A DNA stretch of 64,000 nt from positions 62,001 to 126,000 of the forward strand of contig CP100466.1 of NCBI GenBank assembly GCA_024227995.1, read 5' to 3'. The notes beneath the pieces were generated by a model that saw nothing but the letters and a program-made list of their open reading frames with translations, was not told the origin of the DNA and ran no database searches. Of this stretch, positions 33,331 to 41,663 are shown piece after piece (position 1 is the stretch's first letter; the number at the start of each line of letters is the position of its first letter). Source of the stretch: Halomicrococcus gelatinilyticus. GTDB lineage: Archaea; Halobacteriota; Halobacteria; Halobacteriales; Haladaptataceae. Made by a program: the position numbers and the translations under genes.

Positions 33331-33704
33331 CGAAGGACGACCGCTACGGAGTCACCGACGACGACTACGGCGACGACCTCAGCGACCTGACGGATTCGAC
33401 CGGCGCGTCGACGACGGAGGCCGCAGAGGAGACCGGCGACGAGGAAAGCAGCGACGACGAGACGGACGCACTCCCGTTCATCTTCGCGCGGCGAACGGTG
33501 AAGGCGGACCGCGAGGCCGTCCCGGTGTACGTCCAGGACGAAACTGCCAGTGAGATCGAGGAGGTAGAGCGGAAACTCGACCAGCAGTTCGACAGCGACA
33601 AGGTGATGGCACTCGACGTCCGCGAGGCGCTGGTGCGGGCGGGGCTCGATAACTTCGACGACGTGGAACGCGTGATGGAGGAGTGGGGATACGGCCGCCG
33701 ATAG
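33327..33704 (+). CDS. ParA-partner candidate (small acidic DNA-binding-like protein)
   Basis: 125 residues; the ATG lies inside the ParA-like stop codon overlap (ATGA), so translation is coupled. The N-terminal half (about 1-60) is acidic and low-complexity (TEAAEETGDEESSDDETD). The C-terminal half has REAVPVYVQDETASEIEEVERKL and ALDVREALVRAGLDNFDDVERVMEEWGYG, which look like a beta-strand followed by helices. It resembles small proteins found after ParA genes on haloarchaeal plasmids. It is the natural candidate for the centromere-binding adaptor, but no known HTH, RHH or ParB motif is recognised. Confidence 0.75.
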   Translation: MTKDDRYGVTDDDYGDDLSDLTDSTGASTTEAAEETGDEESSDDETDALPFIFARRTVKADREAVPVYVQDETASEIEEVERKLDQQFDSDKVMALDVREALVRAGLDNFDDVERVMEEWGYGRR

Positions 33705-33727
33705 CGAAAGGTCCGTTCCGTATTGCG

Positions 33728-33774
33728 GTTATCTAGATAGCTATCCAAATAGATGTCCACTTAGCTATACGTAT
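33728..33774. repeat. Second palindromic repeat block downstream of parA-like operon
   Basis: Twenty-odd bases after the partner stop codon there is GGTTATCTAGATAGCTATCC, containing the overlapping palindromes TATCTAGATA (33730-33739) and GATAGCTATC (33736-33745). It is followed by AAATAGATG, TTAGCTATAC and ATACGTAT (33767-33774). The elements match the upstream cluster (31816-32436). The operon is therefore bracketed by the same motif family. Confidence 0.7.
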
Positions 33775-33946
33775 GAGTGTCTGGTTATATTCACAGACAG
33801 AGCCCCCAGCGGTCTTCTCCGGCCGGACGGGCGGTACCGGCGAAACAACGGGAGTACAACCGGGAGAACGATGTGAACCACCAGACACCGGTATTGTATT
33901 CTGTGTACAAAACCGTTAAGTCGGTGGAGACGCAAGTGGAGGGTAC

Positions 33947-34348
33947 ATGAGTGACGATATAGAGAGCATCAAGGAACAGAAGAAGAAAGAACTGCTCGGA
34001 GAGGACGACGAGTCCGGCACCGACGTGCCGAACGAGCCCATCCACATCGAGGGGTCGGACCACCTGGACGAGCTCGTCCAGGACGCCGACGTCGTGCTCG
34101 TCGACTTCTACGCGGACTGGTGTGGCCCGTGCAAGATGCTCGAACCGGTGGTCGAGTCCATCGCGGCGGACACGGACGCGGCAGTCGCGAAGGTCGACAT
34201 CGACCAGCACCAGATGCTGGCCCGCCAGAACGGCGTCCAGGGCGTCCCGACGCTGTTCCTCTACGCGAACGGTGAGCCCGTCGAGCAGATGGTCGGCGTC
34301 CAGGACGAGTCGACGCTCCGGAACAAGATCCAGCAGCACGCAGCCTGA
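33947..34348 (+). CDS. Thioredoxin
   Basis: 133 residues. A charged N-terminal extension (IESIKEQKKKELLGEDDE, residues about 4-22) precedes the thioredoxin fold, whose active site is DFYADWCGPCKMLEPVVESI (WCGPC) near residue 60. The cis-Pro loop GVQGVPTLFLYANGEPV also fits. It reduces protein disulfides in the cytoplasm; a thioredoxin reductase or a gamma-glutamylcysteine-based system would provide electrons. The N-terminal extension, similar to those of other haloarchaeal thioredoxins, may mediate interactions. It is the first gene after the partition-like region and has no clear link to it. Confidence 0.95.
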   Translation: MSDDIESIKEQKKKELLGEDDESGTDVPNEPIHIEGSDHLDELVQDADVVLVDFYADWCGPCKMLEPVVESIAADTDAAVAKVDIDQHQMLARQNGVQGVPTLFLYANGEPVEQMVGVQDESTLRNKIQQHAA

Positions 34349-34404
34349 TCCTCGTCGACGTCGTTCTCGCGTCTTTAAGGGGGCGGCGTACGAACGCTCG
34401 GACG

Positions 34405-34959
34405 ATGGGATTTCACACGTTCGACGCCGAGAAGGCCGAGAAGCTCGAGGACGACTCTCGCTACCGGTACGTCTCCCGCGAGGAACTCGTCGGCAGCCTC
34501 GACCCGTCCGACGACGACGTGGTCGCCGACCTGGGGAGCGGGACCGGATTCTACACCGACGACGTGGCCCCGCACGTCGAACAGCTCTACGCGGTGGACG
34601 TCCAGGAGCCGATGCACGACCAGTACCGCAAGAAGGGCGTTCCCGAGAACGTCTCGCTCGTGACGGCGAACGTCGCGGAGCTTCCGTTCGACGACGGCGA
34701 GCTCGACGGTGCGTTCTCGACGATGACGTTCCACGAGTTCGCCGGGGAGGACGCGCTCGCCGAGGTGGCGCGCGTCCTCGCGGACGGCGGCCGACTCGTC
34801 GTCGCCGACTGGAGCGGGAAGGGTATCGGAGAGAGCGGACCGCCGGTCGACGAACGCTTCGACGTGGACGAGGCCAGCGAGCAACTCGTCGATGCCGGAT
34901 TCACCGTCGAACACGGGTACGAACGCCCGGAGACGTTCTTCCTGGTCGCGCGACGCTGA
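34405..34959 (+). CDS. Class I SAM-dependent methyltransferase
   Basis: 184 residues. SAM-binding motif I is VVADLGSGTGFYTDD (about 38-52), motif II LYAVDVQEPM and the post-motif LPFDDGELDGAFSTMTFHEF. It has the UbiE/COQ5-like small class I fold and transfers a methyl group to an unidentified small molecule or protein. The C-terminal VEHGYERPETFFLVARR fits the family. It lies 56 bases after thioredoxin on the same strand, so co-transcription is possible. Confidence 0.88.
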   Translation: MGFHTFDAEKAEKLEDDSRYRYVSREELVGSLDPSDDDVVADLGSGTGFYTDDVAPHVEQLYAVDVQEPMHDQYRKKGVPENVSLVTANVAELPFDDGELDGAFSTMTFHEFAGEDALAEVARVLADGGRLVVADWSGKGIGESGPPVDERFDVDEASEQLVDAGFTVEHGYERPETFFLVARR

Positions 34960-35031
34960 CGACGGATAGACGACGGACCGCCGGAAGGCAACCGCCTGCG
35001 TTCGACTGTCTGGGTCGGTACGGGCGTCGAC

Positions 35032-36486
35032 TCAGTGGTCGTGCCCGTGCTCGTGGTCGTGTTGGTGATTGTGGTCGTGCTCGTGACCGCGTCCGTGCTG
35101 GTGATGTTCGTGGTCCGACGGACGGAACTGCCCGCTGAACGCCCGCTGAACGACCTCGTTCAGGGCCGGGTGGACGTGGATGGTCTCCCGGACGTCGTGG
35201 ACCGTCCCTGACCCGGACGTCATCGCGACGACGACCTCGTGGACGATCGACGAAGCGTCGGGGCCGACGATGTGACAGCCGAGAATCGCGGCGTCCTCCG
35301 GGTCCGCGAGCACCTTGACGAAGCCGTCGTCCTCCATGAGCGCCTGGCCCATCGCGGTGTCGCCGTACTCGTAGGTCCGGACGGCGAACTCGCGGGCCGC
35401 GTCGCGGAGCTCCTGCTCGGTCCGCCCGACGCCGGCGACCTGCGGAGAGGAGAAGACGGCGTGTGGCATCGCCGTGTAGTCGACCGGTTGCTTCTCGCCG
35501 CGGCCGAGCGCGTTCCTGGCGACGTAGCGCGCCTCGTGGTTCGCAGAGTGCTTGTAGAGGTAGTTGCCGACGATGTCGCCCAGCGCCCAGACGTCGTCGG
35601 CGGTTGTCTCGAGGTACTCGTTCGTCTCCACGAACCCCTCCTCGTCTGTCTCGATGCCAGCGGCTTCGACGTTCAGCGTGTCGGTGTTCGGCTGTCGGCC
35701 CGCCGCGACGAGCAGTTCGTCTGCGGTCACCTCGACGGCGTCGTCCGGGCCCTCGGCCCTGACCGTTATGTCCCCGCCGTCCTCGCTGACGGCGGTGGCC
35801 TCGTAACCTGCGTACACGTCGTGGTCGCGGGCGAAGACCTCGGTGAAAGTCTCGCTCACCTCGCGGTCCTCGTCCGGGAGGAGGACGTCGCGGCGGCCGA
35901 CGATGCTCACGTCGGTGCCGAACGCGCCGAAGAAGTGGCCGAGTTCGGCCGCGATGTAGCCGCCGCCGACGACGATCAGGCGGTCGGGGCGCTCCTGGAG
36001 TTCGAGCGCCGCCTTGCTCGTGAGATAGGACACGTCGTCGATGCCGTCGATGTCGGGTATCTTCGGACGGGTTCCGGCCGCGACGAGCACCGTCTCCCCC
36101 CGGATGCGCTCGTCGCCCACCTCGAGTGTGCGCTCGTCGACGAACCGGCCGCGTTCGTGGAAGAGGGTGTGGTGCTCGGAGGCGCGGAGGCCGCGCTCGA
36201 TGCTCTCGGCGTCGCCCGCGACGTCGTCCGTGACCTCCTCGACCATGCCGGCGAAGTCGACGTCCTCGATAGTCGCGTCGATGCCGAACGCGGACGCGTC
36301 GCGTATCTCCTCGGCGAGGTCCGCGCGGTGGATGAGCATCTTCGAGGGGATGCAACCCCGGTTCAGACAGGTGCCGCCGAGCGGTCCCTCCTCGACGACG
36401 GCGACGTCAAGGCCCTGGCGCACCGCGGTCGAGGCGACGTCGAGGCCCGACCCCGAGCCGACGACGACGAAATCGAACTCCTGCAT
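35032..36486 (-). CDS. FAD/NAD-linked disulfide reductase (mycothione-reductase/Lpd-like) with His-rich tail
   Basis: 484 residues. The N-terminal FAD motif is VVGSGSGLDVAS, the redox-active disulfide is GTCLNRGCIPSK (about 39-50), the NAD motif is VVGGGYIAAELG (about 171-182) and the C-terminal dimer-interface His-Glu pair is HPALNE. Family substrates are disulfides (dihydrolipoamide, mercury, mycothione, bis-gamma-glutamylcystine); haloarchaeal members include bis-gamma-glutamylcystine reductase. The last about 25 residues (HEHHQHGRGHEHDHNHQHDH...) are His-rich and could bind metal ions such as Ni, Zn or Hg. A paralogue at 43422-44783 lacks this tail. Neighbours thioredoxin (33947) and an AI-2E-type transporter give weak context. 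Confidence 0.88.
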   Translation of the reverse strand: MQEFDFVVVGSGSGLDVASTAVRQGLDVAVVEEGPLGGTCLNRGCIPSKMLIHRADLAEEIRDASAFGIDATIEDVDFAGMVEEVTDDVAGDAESIERGLRASEHHTLFHERGRFVDERTLEVGDERIRGETVLVAAGTRPKIPDIDGIDDVSYLTSKAALELQERPDRLIVVGGGYIAAELGHFFGAFGTDVSIVGRRDVLLPDEDREVSETFTEVFARDHDVYAGYEATAVSEDGGDITVRAEGPDDAVEVTADELLVAAGRQPNTDTLNVEAAGIETDEEGFVETNEYLETTADDVWALGDIVGNYLYKHSANHEARYVARNALGRGEKQPVDYTAMPHAVFSSPQVAGVGRTEQELRDAAREFAVRTYEYGDTAMGQALMEDDGFVKVLADPEDAAILGCHIVGPDASSIVHEVVVAMTSGSGTVHDVRETIHVHPALNEVVQRAFSGQFRPSDHEHHQHGRGHEHDHNHQHDHEHGHDH

Positions 36487-36533
36487 ACCGCAGGTTGGAC
36501 GCCCGCCGACGAGTAACTTTTCGCCGTCGCCGG

Positions 36534-37751
36534 TCAGCCCCGCGTCGACCCGGGCGCACCCTCGTAGTCGTCGACGTCGGACTGGCGGACCGACTCGTCC
36601 TCGACGTACCGTTCGAGGTGTTGCTGTGCGTCCGAATCGGCAGGATCCGGGCGCTCCGCTGCGCTCTCACCGTGGATCAGTCGCGGGAGCACCAGCCGGG
36701 CGAACTCGACGGTGACCACGAGCAGGAACGGGCCGTAGAAGACGCCGTACCAGCCGAAGAGGGCGGTACCGAGGAGGTAAGCGAACAGCATGAGTCCCGT
36801 GTGCAACGACCGGCCGGAGAGGTAGGGGCGGACGCCGTAGCGGACGAGGGTGTCGAGACCGAGGAGGAGAACGGCGAAGAACAGCGCGGGGAACCAGAGG
36901 GACGCCGGGTCCGTCTGGACGGCGAGCGCGGTGAGGTAGCCGCCGACGAGGAGGTAGACCACGCTGCGACCCACGAGCGGGACGAACGTGGCGACGCCGG
37001 TGACGACCGCGAGCAGTATCGGGACCGGGATGGAGAGACCCGGCGGTGCGACGAGGTCGAGGACGGAGTAGATGAGACCGGAGAGGACGACGACGACGAA
37101 GATGGTGAGGAGGTTCCCGAAGTAGACGCCCTTCAGGTGCTCGTCGACCGCCGTCAGGTACCTGGAGGCCGCCGTCCCCTCGTCGGCGATCTCGGCGTGG
37201 AACCAGTCGGCGAGTCGGCGGTCGTCGCGGAGCAGGAAGAACACGAAGACGAGGCCGAGGAAGCCGTGGAACACCGCGTTCGCGAACGCGCCGGCCGCTC
37301 CGAGCGCGAGGTCGAGACCCTGCTGGACGTTCTGGTTCGCCCAGAGCTCGCCGGCCGTTGAGTAGAGCTGTTCGGGCGTGGTCGGGACGGCCGCGACGTC
37401 GAGTTGCGGGAAGAGGACGGAAGCGAACGTCGCGACGTCCGCCGGGCGTATCGCCGCGAGCTGGCCGAGACTCACCAGGACGATGGCTGCAGCGACGGCC
37501 ACGAAGGGGAGGACGATGAGCAGCATCGTCAGCGCCGCGGCGACGCCCGGCGACCCGGTCCGGCGCTCCAGGCCGCGCGACACCGGTCGCGCGGCGTAGT
37601 ACAGGAACAGTCCGAACATCAGGGTCCCCACGTACGAGTAGAAGACGAACAGCGTCAGTGCGGCCAGCACCAGGCCGAGGAGCCACCACCACGCGATGGA
37701 CCGGTCGGACGAGACTGCAGACCGCACGCCGAGCGGCGAGCGTTCGGGCAT
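36534..37751 (-). CDS. AI-2E family transporter (PerM-like membrane protein)
   Basis: 405 residues from the ATG at 37751 (MPERSPLGVRSAVSSDRS). About eight hydrophobic segments are arranged as in the PF01594 family: LGLVLAALTLFVFYSYVG near the N-terminus, LVFVFFLLRDDRRLADW in the middle and LFGWYGVFYGPFLLVVTVEF at the C-terminal end, with FGxxGxFxGP-like sequence characteristic of the family. Members are usually annotated as autoinducer-2 exporters or permeases, but the substrate in archaea is not established. The acidic C-terminal tail is cytoplasmic. It lies 47 bases upstream of the disulfide-reductase start, transcribed in the same direction. Confidence 0.85.
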   Translation of the reverse strand: MPERSPLGVRSAVSSDRSIAWWWLLGLVLAALTLFVFYSYVGTLMFGLFLYYAARPVSRGLERRTGSPGVAAALTMLLIVLPFVAVAAAIVLVSLGQLAAIRPADVATFASVLFPQLDVAAVPTTPEQLYSTAGELWANQNVQQGLDLALGAAGAFANAVFHGFLGLVFVFFLLRDDRRLADWFHAEIADEGTAASRYLTAVDEHLKGVYFGNLLTIFVVVVLSGLIYSVLDLVAPPGLSIPVPILLAVVTGVATFVPLVGRSVVYLLVGGYLTALAVQTDPASLWFPALFFAVLLLGLDTLVRYGVRPYLSGRSLHTGLMLFAYLLGTALFGWYGVFYGPFLLVVTVEFARLVLPRLIHGESAAERPDPADSDAQQHLERYVEDESVRQSDVDDYEGAPGSTRG

Positions 37752-38023
37752 GGGTGAAGGTATGGCACCCAGGTATATAGACGACCCAATGCGTCCAGGT
37801 TTCGATATCTGGAGGCGCTGAACGCGGCGTTCAGTGATTGATTGTGAACGGCGCTCCGCTGAGATAGCCGCCGGAGCAAACCATTGATAAATCGTATAAC
37901 GCGATACCGTTCTCGTCAGCCGGGGGCCCGGATCGGCCACGGCCCGAGCAAACGATGTTGCCAGCGGGATTGTTAGTTCTATGATACGAGCGCTTATACC
38001 GAAAGCCGTCGGCGTACCGGAAC

Positions 38024-38359
38024 ATGGACTGGGAGTTCGTCGCCCGGTACGGCGGTCGGTACACGGTACTGTTCGGTGGCGGCACGGTCGGCGTCGCTTA
38101 CCTCCTCCCGAGCCACATCCGCCCATACGCGTTGCTCGGCGCTATCACTGTCGGGTTGCTGTTGATGTGGCGGGCCGCAGCCGGCGGGAAGGGCGGTGGC
38201 CCGACCCTGGCCCAGGAGCCGGAGGCGGTGTCAGGACTCAAGTCGAGGGACGACAGCGTCGTCGTCCACGAGGAGAACGAGCACCTCGGCGCCAGAAAGG
38301 CGTTCTTCGCCCTGGGCCTGATAGTGTTCGGCGTCGGCGCGCTCGTGACGCTCATGTGA
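38024..38359 (+). CDS. Conserved small membrane protein, unknown
   Basis: 111 residues from the ATG at 38024. Hydrophobic helices are at about 15-30 and 35-50 (VGVAYLLPSHIRPYALLGAI), a central charged loop contains GLKSRDDSVVVHEENEHLGA, and a C-terminal helix reads KAFFALGLIVFGVGALVTLM. Three membrane passes are likely. The pattern is common in haloarchaea as an unassigned protein; no function known. A 272-base AT-richer gap precedes it. Confidence 0.65.
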   Translation: MDWEFVARYGGRYTVLFGGGTVGVAYLLPSHIRPYALLGAITVGLLLMWRAAAGGKGGGPTLAQEPEAVSGLKSRDDSVVVHEENEHLGARKAFFALGLIVFGVGALVTLM

Positions 38360-38586
38360 TTGGGACGTGGTCGACGTGATCCGCACGTAGCACGGGGCCG
38401 CCGGCACCCGTCAGCCGAGCGCCTGACCGACGGCGAGTTCGCGGTGGAGGCGACACGGGAGCCAGGGTACGACGACCCTTCCGAGTGTGAGAGCGAGCAC
38501 AGGAGCGTCGTCCCCGAACTCATGGCGAAAGTGCAGCATGACCGTCGTGGACGCGGTGCAGGGATGACCGCGGAGTCGGCCGACGG

Positions 38587-39207
38587 TCACTCCGGGTCGT
38601 CCGCCAGCAGGCGCGCGTCGACGTACGCGTCGAGTTCGCGTCGCGTCGCGCGAACGGCGTCGGCGGGTTCGTCGGTCGTCACGCGTTCGAGCATCGACCC
38701 GTTGATGGTGGTCACCAGCAGCGCGGCCGTCGCCTCCGGGTCGACCTCGCGGAACGTGCCCGACTCGACGCCGTCGCGTACGACGTCGGCGATGCGGTCG
38801 CGGAAGAAGCGGTCGGTGCGGGTGAACTGCTCGCGGTAGCCCGCGTCGTGGGACGCCTGCGCGCGGAGTTCCATCATCGCGCTCGTGAACTCGAAGCGCT
38901 CGTCGTCGAGCGTCGGCGGGAGGACGTGGTCGAGCAGCGCCTGGAGGTGGGCGTGGGCGTCGTCGCTCGCCTCGACCGGCACGTCCGACGTGAAGTTCTC
39001 GAGCATGAACCCGAGGAAGTCGACGAGCAGTTCGTCCTTGCTGTCGTAGTGGTAGTACAGCAGCGACTTGCTCTTCTCGAACTCGTCGCCGATGCGCTCG
39101 ATGGTCAGGTCGGCGTACCCGTGCTCGCAGAGCGCGTGGTACGTCGCCTGCATGATCGCGGTCCTGGTGTCGTCCGTGTCGCCGTCGATGGGACGAGACG
39201 ATGGCAC
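38587..39207 (-). CDS. TetR/AcrR family transcriptional regulator
   Basis: 206 residues; the start is GTG at 39207, which a TATA-like TATATA (39232-39237) 25-30 bases upstream makes leaderless. The N-terminal TetR HTH is visible: TAIMQATYHALCEHGYADLTIERIGDEF...SLLYYHYDSKDELL, with YYHY being the classic end of the recognition region. The C-terminal ligand-binding domain starts around residue 80 (HLQALLDHVLPPTLDDERFEF). A perfect palindrome abuts its start, and the divergent ABC-2 exporter (39319-41294) is the probable target. It is likely a drug or small-molecule responsive repressor. Confidence 0.9.
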   Translation of the reverse strand: MPSSRPIDGDTDDTRTAIMQATYHALCEHGYADLTIERIGDEFEKSKSLLYYHYDSKDELLVDFLGFMLENFTSDVPVEASDDAHAHLQALLDHVLPPTLDDERFEFTSAMMELRAQASHDAGYREQFTRTDRFFRDRIADVVRDGVESGTFREVDPEATAALLVTTINGSMLERVTTDEPADAVRATRRELDAYVDARLLADDPE

Positions 39208-39208
39208 A

Positions 39209-39226
39209 TGACTGAATATTCAGTCA
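39209..39226. promoter_or_regulatory. TetR operator TGACTGAATATTCAGTCA
   Basis: A perfect 18-bp palindrome, TGACTGAATATTCAGTCA, one base from the TetR start codon and next to a TATA-like TATATA (39232-39237). The form matches typical TetR sites. Position suggests autorepression of the regulator and control of the divergent ABC exporter operon starting at 39319. Confidence 0.75.
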
Positions 39227-39318
39227 GCAGCTATATACGTTCGCATCGCCATCGACGAGGTAGCGAGAGCGGACGCCACCGGAGACGTACGCGACGGCGT
39301 CCGAAAACCACAGGAACC

Positions 39319-40383
39319 ATGGCACGACCGAACTCGACGACGGAACGAACGCAGGAGCGCAGTGGGACGGAACCGTCACCCGGTCGGCACGCCATCGACA
39401 CGCGAGGGCTCAACCTGACCTACGGCGACGGGACGGAGGCCGTCGAGGACGTCTCCCTGTCCGTTCCGGCGGGGGAGTTCTTCGGATTCCTCGGCCCGAA
39501 CGGCGCGGGCAAGACGACGACCATCAAGGTGCTCGCCACGCTGCTGAAACCGACCGCCGGCGACGTTCGGGTCAACGGCTTCGACGCCGTCGCCGACCCA
39601 CAGGCGGTCCGGGAGTCCATCGGCTACATGGCCCAGGAGACGAGCGTCGACGAGGAGCTCACCGCGCGGGAGAACGTCCGGTTCGCGTGCGAGGCCTACG
39701 GCGTCCCGCGCGGCGAGCGCGAGGACCGCATCGACGAACTGCTCGACCTCGCCGACCTCGCGGAGGTCGGTGACAAGCGGGCCGAGGAGTTCTCCGGCGG
39801 CATGAAGAAACGGCTGGACGCCGCCACGGCGCTGGTCCACCGGCCGCCGCTCGTCTTCCTCGACGAACCGACCACGGGGCTGGACCCGAAGGCGCGCAAC
39901 CGGCTGTGGGACTACTTCCGGCGCATCAACGACCAGGGGACGACCATCTTCCTCACCACGCAGTACCTGGAGGAGGCCGACCAGCTCTGCGACCGCATCT
40001 CGGTCATCCTCGACGGCGAGATCGTCGCCACGGGGTCGCCGGACGACCTCAAGCGGCGGGTCGGCGGCGAGATACTCGACATCGACGTCGAGGGCGGTGC
40101 CGGCGAACGGGAACGCGCCGCCGACGTCGCTCGGAGCGCGGACCCCTTCGGGGACGAAGCGACGGTCGAGGTGACGGAGGACGGCGTCACCGTCACGTCG
40201 CGGGCGGCCCGCGAGCGCGGGACGGACCTCCTGGTCGAACTCCGCGACGCCGGACTCACCGTCACTGGCTTCAACGTGCGCTCGCCGACGCTCGACGACG
40301 TCTTCCTCGCCATCACCGGCGAGCACGTCGAGAGCGACGCCGCGGCCGCCGCCGATAACGCGCCGACGGGGGTGAACCGATGA
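39319..40383 (+). CDS. ABC transporter ATP-binding protein (multidrug/antibiotic type)
   Basis: 354 residues from the ATG at 39319 (MARPNSTTERTQERSGTEP). Walker A is GPNGAGKTTTIK, the signature FSGGMKKRLD, Walker B LVFLDEPTTGLDPKAR, and the H-loop region TIFLTTQYLEEADQLCDR. It has the DrrA/NatA-like domain with a C-terminal regulatory extension (IDVEGGAGERERAAD...). It energises an ABC-2 exporter with the next gene (ATGA overlap). Expression is probably repressed by the divergent TetR. Drug, daunorubicin-type or lipid export are possible substrates. Confidence 0.93.
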   Translation: MARPNSTTERTQERSGTEPSPGRHAIDTRGLNLTYGDGTEAVEDVSLSVPAGEFFGFLGPNGAGKTTTIKVLATLLKPTAGDVRVNGFDAVADPQAVRESIGYMAQETSVDEELTARENVRFACEAYGVPRGEREDRIDELLDLADLAEVGDKRAEEFSGGMKKRLDAATALVHRPPLVFLDEPTTGLDPKARNRLWDYFRRINDQGTTIFLTTQYLEEADQLCDRISVILDGEIVATGSPDDLKRRVGGEILDIDVEGGAGERERAADVARSADPFGDEATVEVTEDGVTVTSRAARERGTDLLVELRDAGLTVTGFNVRSPTLDDVFLAITGEHVESDAAAAADNAPTGVNR

Positions 40384-41294
40384 GCGCGCCGACCGAGTCC
40401 GCCGCGGACGGCGAGGAGCCGGCCGACGTTCCCCGGTCGGGCAACTCCTTCGCCGGCGACTGGTGGGTGAACTTCAAGCGGTGGAACCTGAAAGCGGTCC
40501 GGAACCCGTTCGTCCTCGTCGTCTCGCTGGTCCAGCCCATCATCTTCCTCGTGCTGTTCACGCAGGTGTTCGGCCAGATCGCGACGGGTGCCATCAGCCG
40601 CGGCGGCGCGGACATCACCTACGAGACGTACCTCGTGCCGGCTATCGCCATCCAGGTGTCGCTGGCGGCCGCGGCGACCTCCGGCGTCGGCCTCGTCAAC
40701 GACATCGAGAACGGGATGTTCGAGAAGGTGCTGGTCACGCCGATGAACCGGACCGCGGTCTTCCTCGGGAAGACCGCCGCCGAGATCCTCCGCATCCTGG
40801 TCCAGATCGGCATCATCCTCGGCCTCGGGGTGCTGCTCGGCGCTGACGTCGCCACAGGGATTCCGGGGGCGCTCGGCATCATGCTCGTCGGCGTCGTGTT
40901 CTCGATGTGGTTCGTCTCGCTGTCGAACACCATCGCCGTGCTCACGAAGGACCAGGAGTCGACCATCATCGGCGCGAACCTGCTCCAGTTCCCCTTGCTT
41001 TTCGTCTCGACCGCCTTCCTCCCGCTGCGGGTCCTCCCCGGGTGGATCCAGACCGTCGCGACGTACAACCCCATCACCTACGGCGTCGACTCGGCGCGGT
41101 CGCTCATGCTCGGCCGCGACGTGATGACGGTCGTCGACGTGTCCGTCTTCCCGACGACCGTCGCCGGCGTCGAGTTCGGCACCGTCTGGAACACGCTCCT
41201 GCCCGGCCTGGGCGTCCTGCTCGCGCTCGACCTCGTCCTCGGCAGCGTCGCCGTCTACATGCTCTCGAAGGCGTCGAGTTCCGACGTGCAGTGA
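40380..41294 (+). CDS. ABC-2 type transporter permease
   Basis: 304 residues; the ATG overlaps the ATPase stop (ATGA). An ABC-2 permease with six hydrophobic segments: FVLVVSLVQPIIFLVLFTQVFG, ETYLVPAIAIQVSLAAAAT, the family motif GMFEKVLVTPMNRTAVFLGK, then IILGLGVLLG and LLQFPLLFVSTAFLPLRVLPGWIQTVATYNPITY, which matches the C-terminal signature (P..LP.WL..ia..NPlty). It pairs with the upstream ATPase to export an unidentified lipophilic compound. Confidence 0.93.
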   Translation: MSAPTESAADGEEPADVPRSGNSFAGDWWVNFKRWNLKAVRNPFVLVVSLVQPIIFLVLFTQVFGQIATGAISRGGADITYETYLVPAIAIQVSLAAAATSGVGLVNDIENGMFEKVLVTPMNRTAVFLGKTAAEILRILVQIGIILGLGVLLGADVATGIPGALGIMLVGVVFSMWFVSLSNTIAVLTKDQESTIIGANLLQFPLLFVSTAFLPLRVLPGWIQTVATYNPITYGVDSARSLMLGRDVMTVVDVSVFPTTVAGVEFGTVWNTLLPGLGVLLALDLVLGSVAVYMLSKASSSDVQ

Positions 41295-41403
41295 GCGTGG
41301 GAGCGATGTCTTCGAACGGGACGTATTCGAGCAGAACGCCCGCGAGACGGTCGGCCGCCAGACCAGTCAGAATCTATTTGTTGGAGGAGTCGAAGGTCAG
41401 ACC

Positions 41404-41517
41404 ATGGAACTACTCGAAACGGGCGTGGCAGTCGGCGTCTTCGTCGGCGTCGGCTACATGTACCTCCGGTCGTACTGGATCGACGACCCCTGGCTCAACA
41501 GCGAACTGTTCCGGTAA
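41404..41517 (+). CDS. Micro-protein (37 residues) with one membrane helix
   Basis: ATG at 41404 to TAA at 41517 encodes MELLETGVAVGVFVGVGYMY followed by LRSYWIDDPWLNSELFR. Residues about 6-22 form a single hydrophobic helix and the remainder is amphipathic or charged. It lies 109 bases after the ABC permease on the same strand, so it may be an accessory peptide. It is typical of haloarchaeal short membrane proteins that are usually missed. I do not know its function. Confidence 0.55.
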   Translation: MELLETGVAVGVFVGVGYMYLRSYWIDDPWLNSELFR

Positions 41518-41663
41518 CGCTCGAACCCGGCGCGGCAGGGAACCGCCCGCGACCTCGCGGCCCGAACGAACGTTCGGCAGGCACAGGCCGACACCCGGAG
41601 ATGACCCGTGCCGGATTTTTCACCGCAAGAAGTACTTACTGTTCGCAGTCTAACGGCTGCAGT

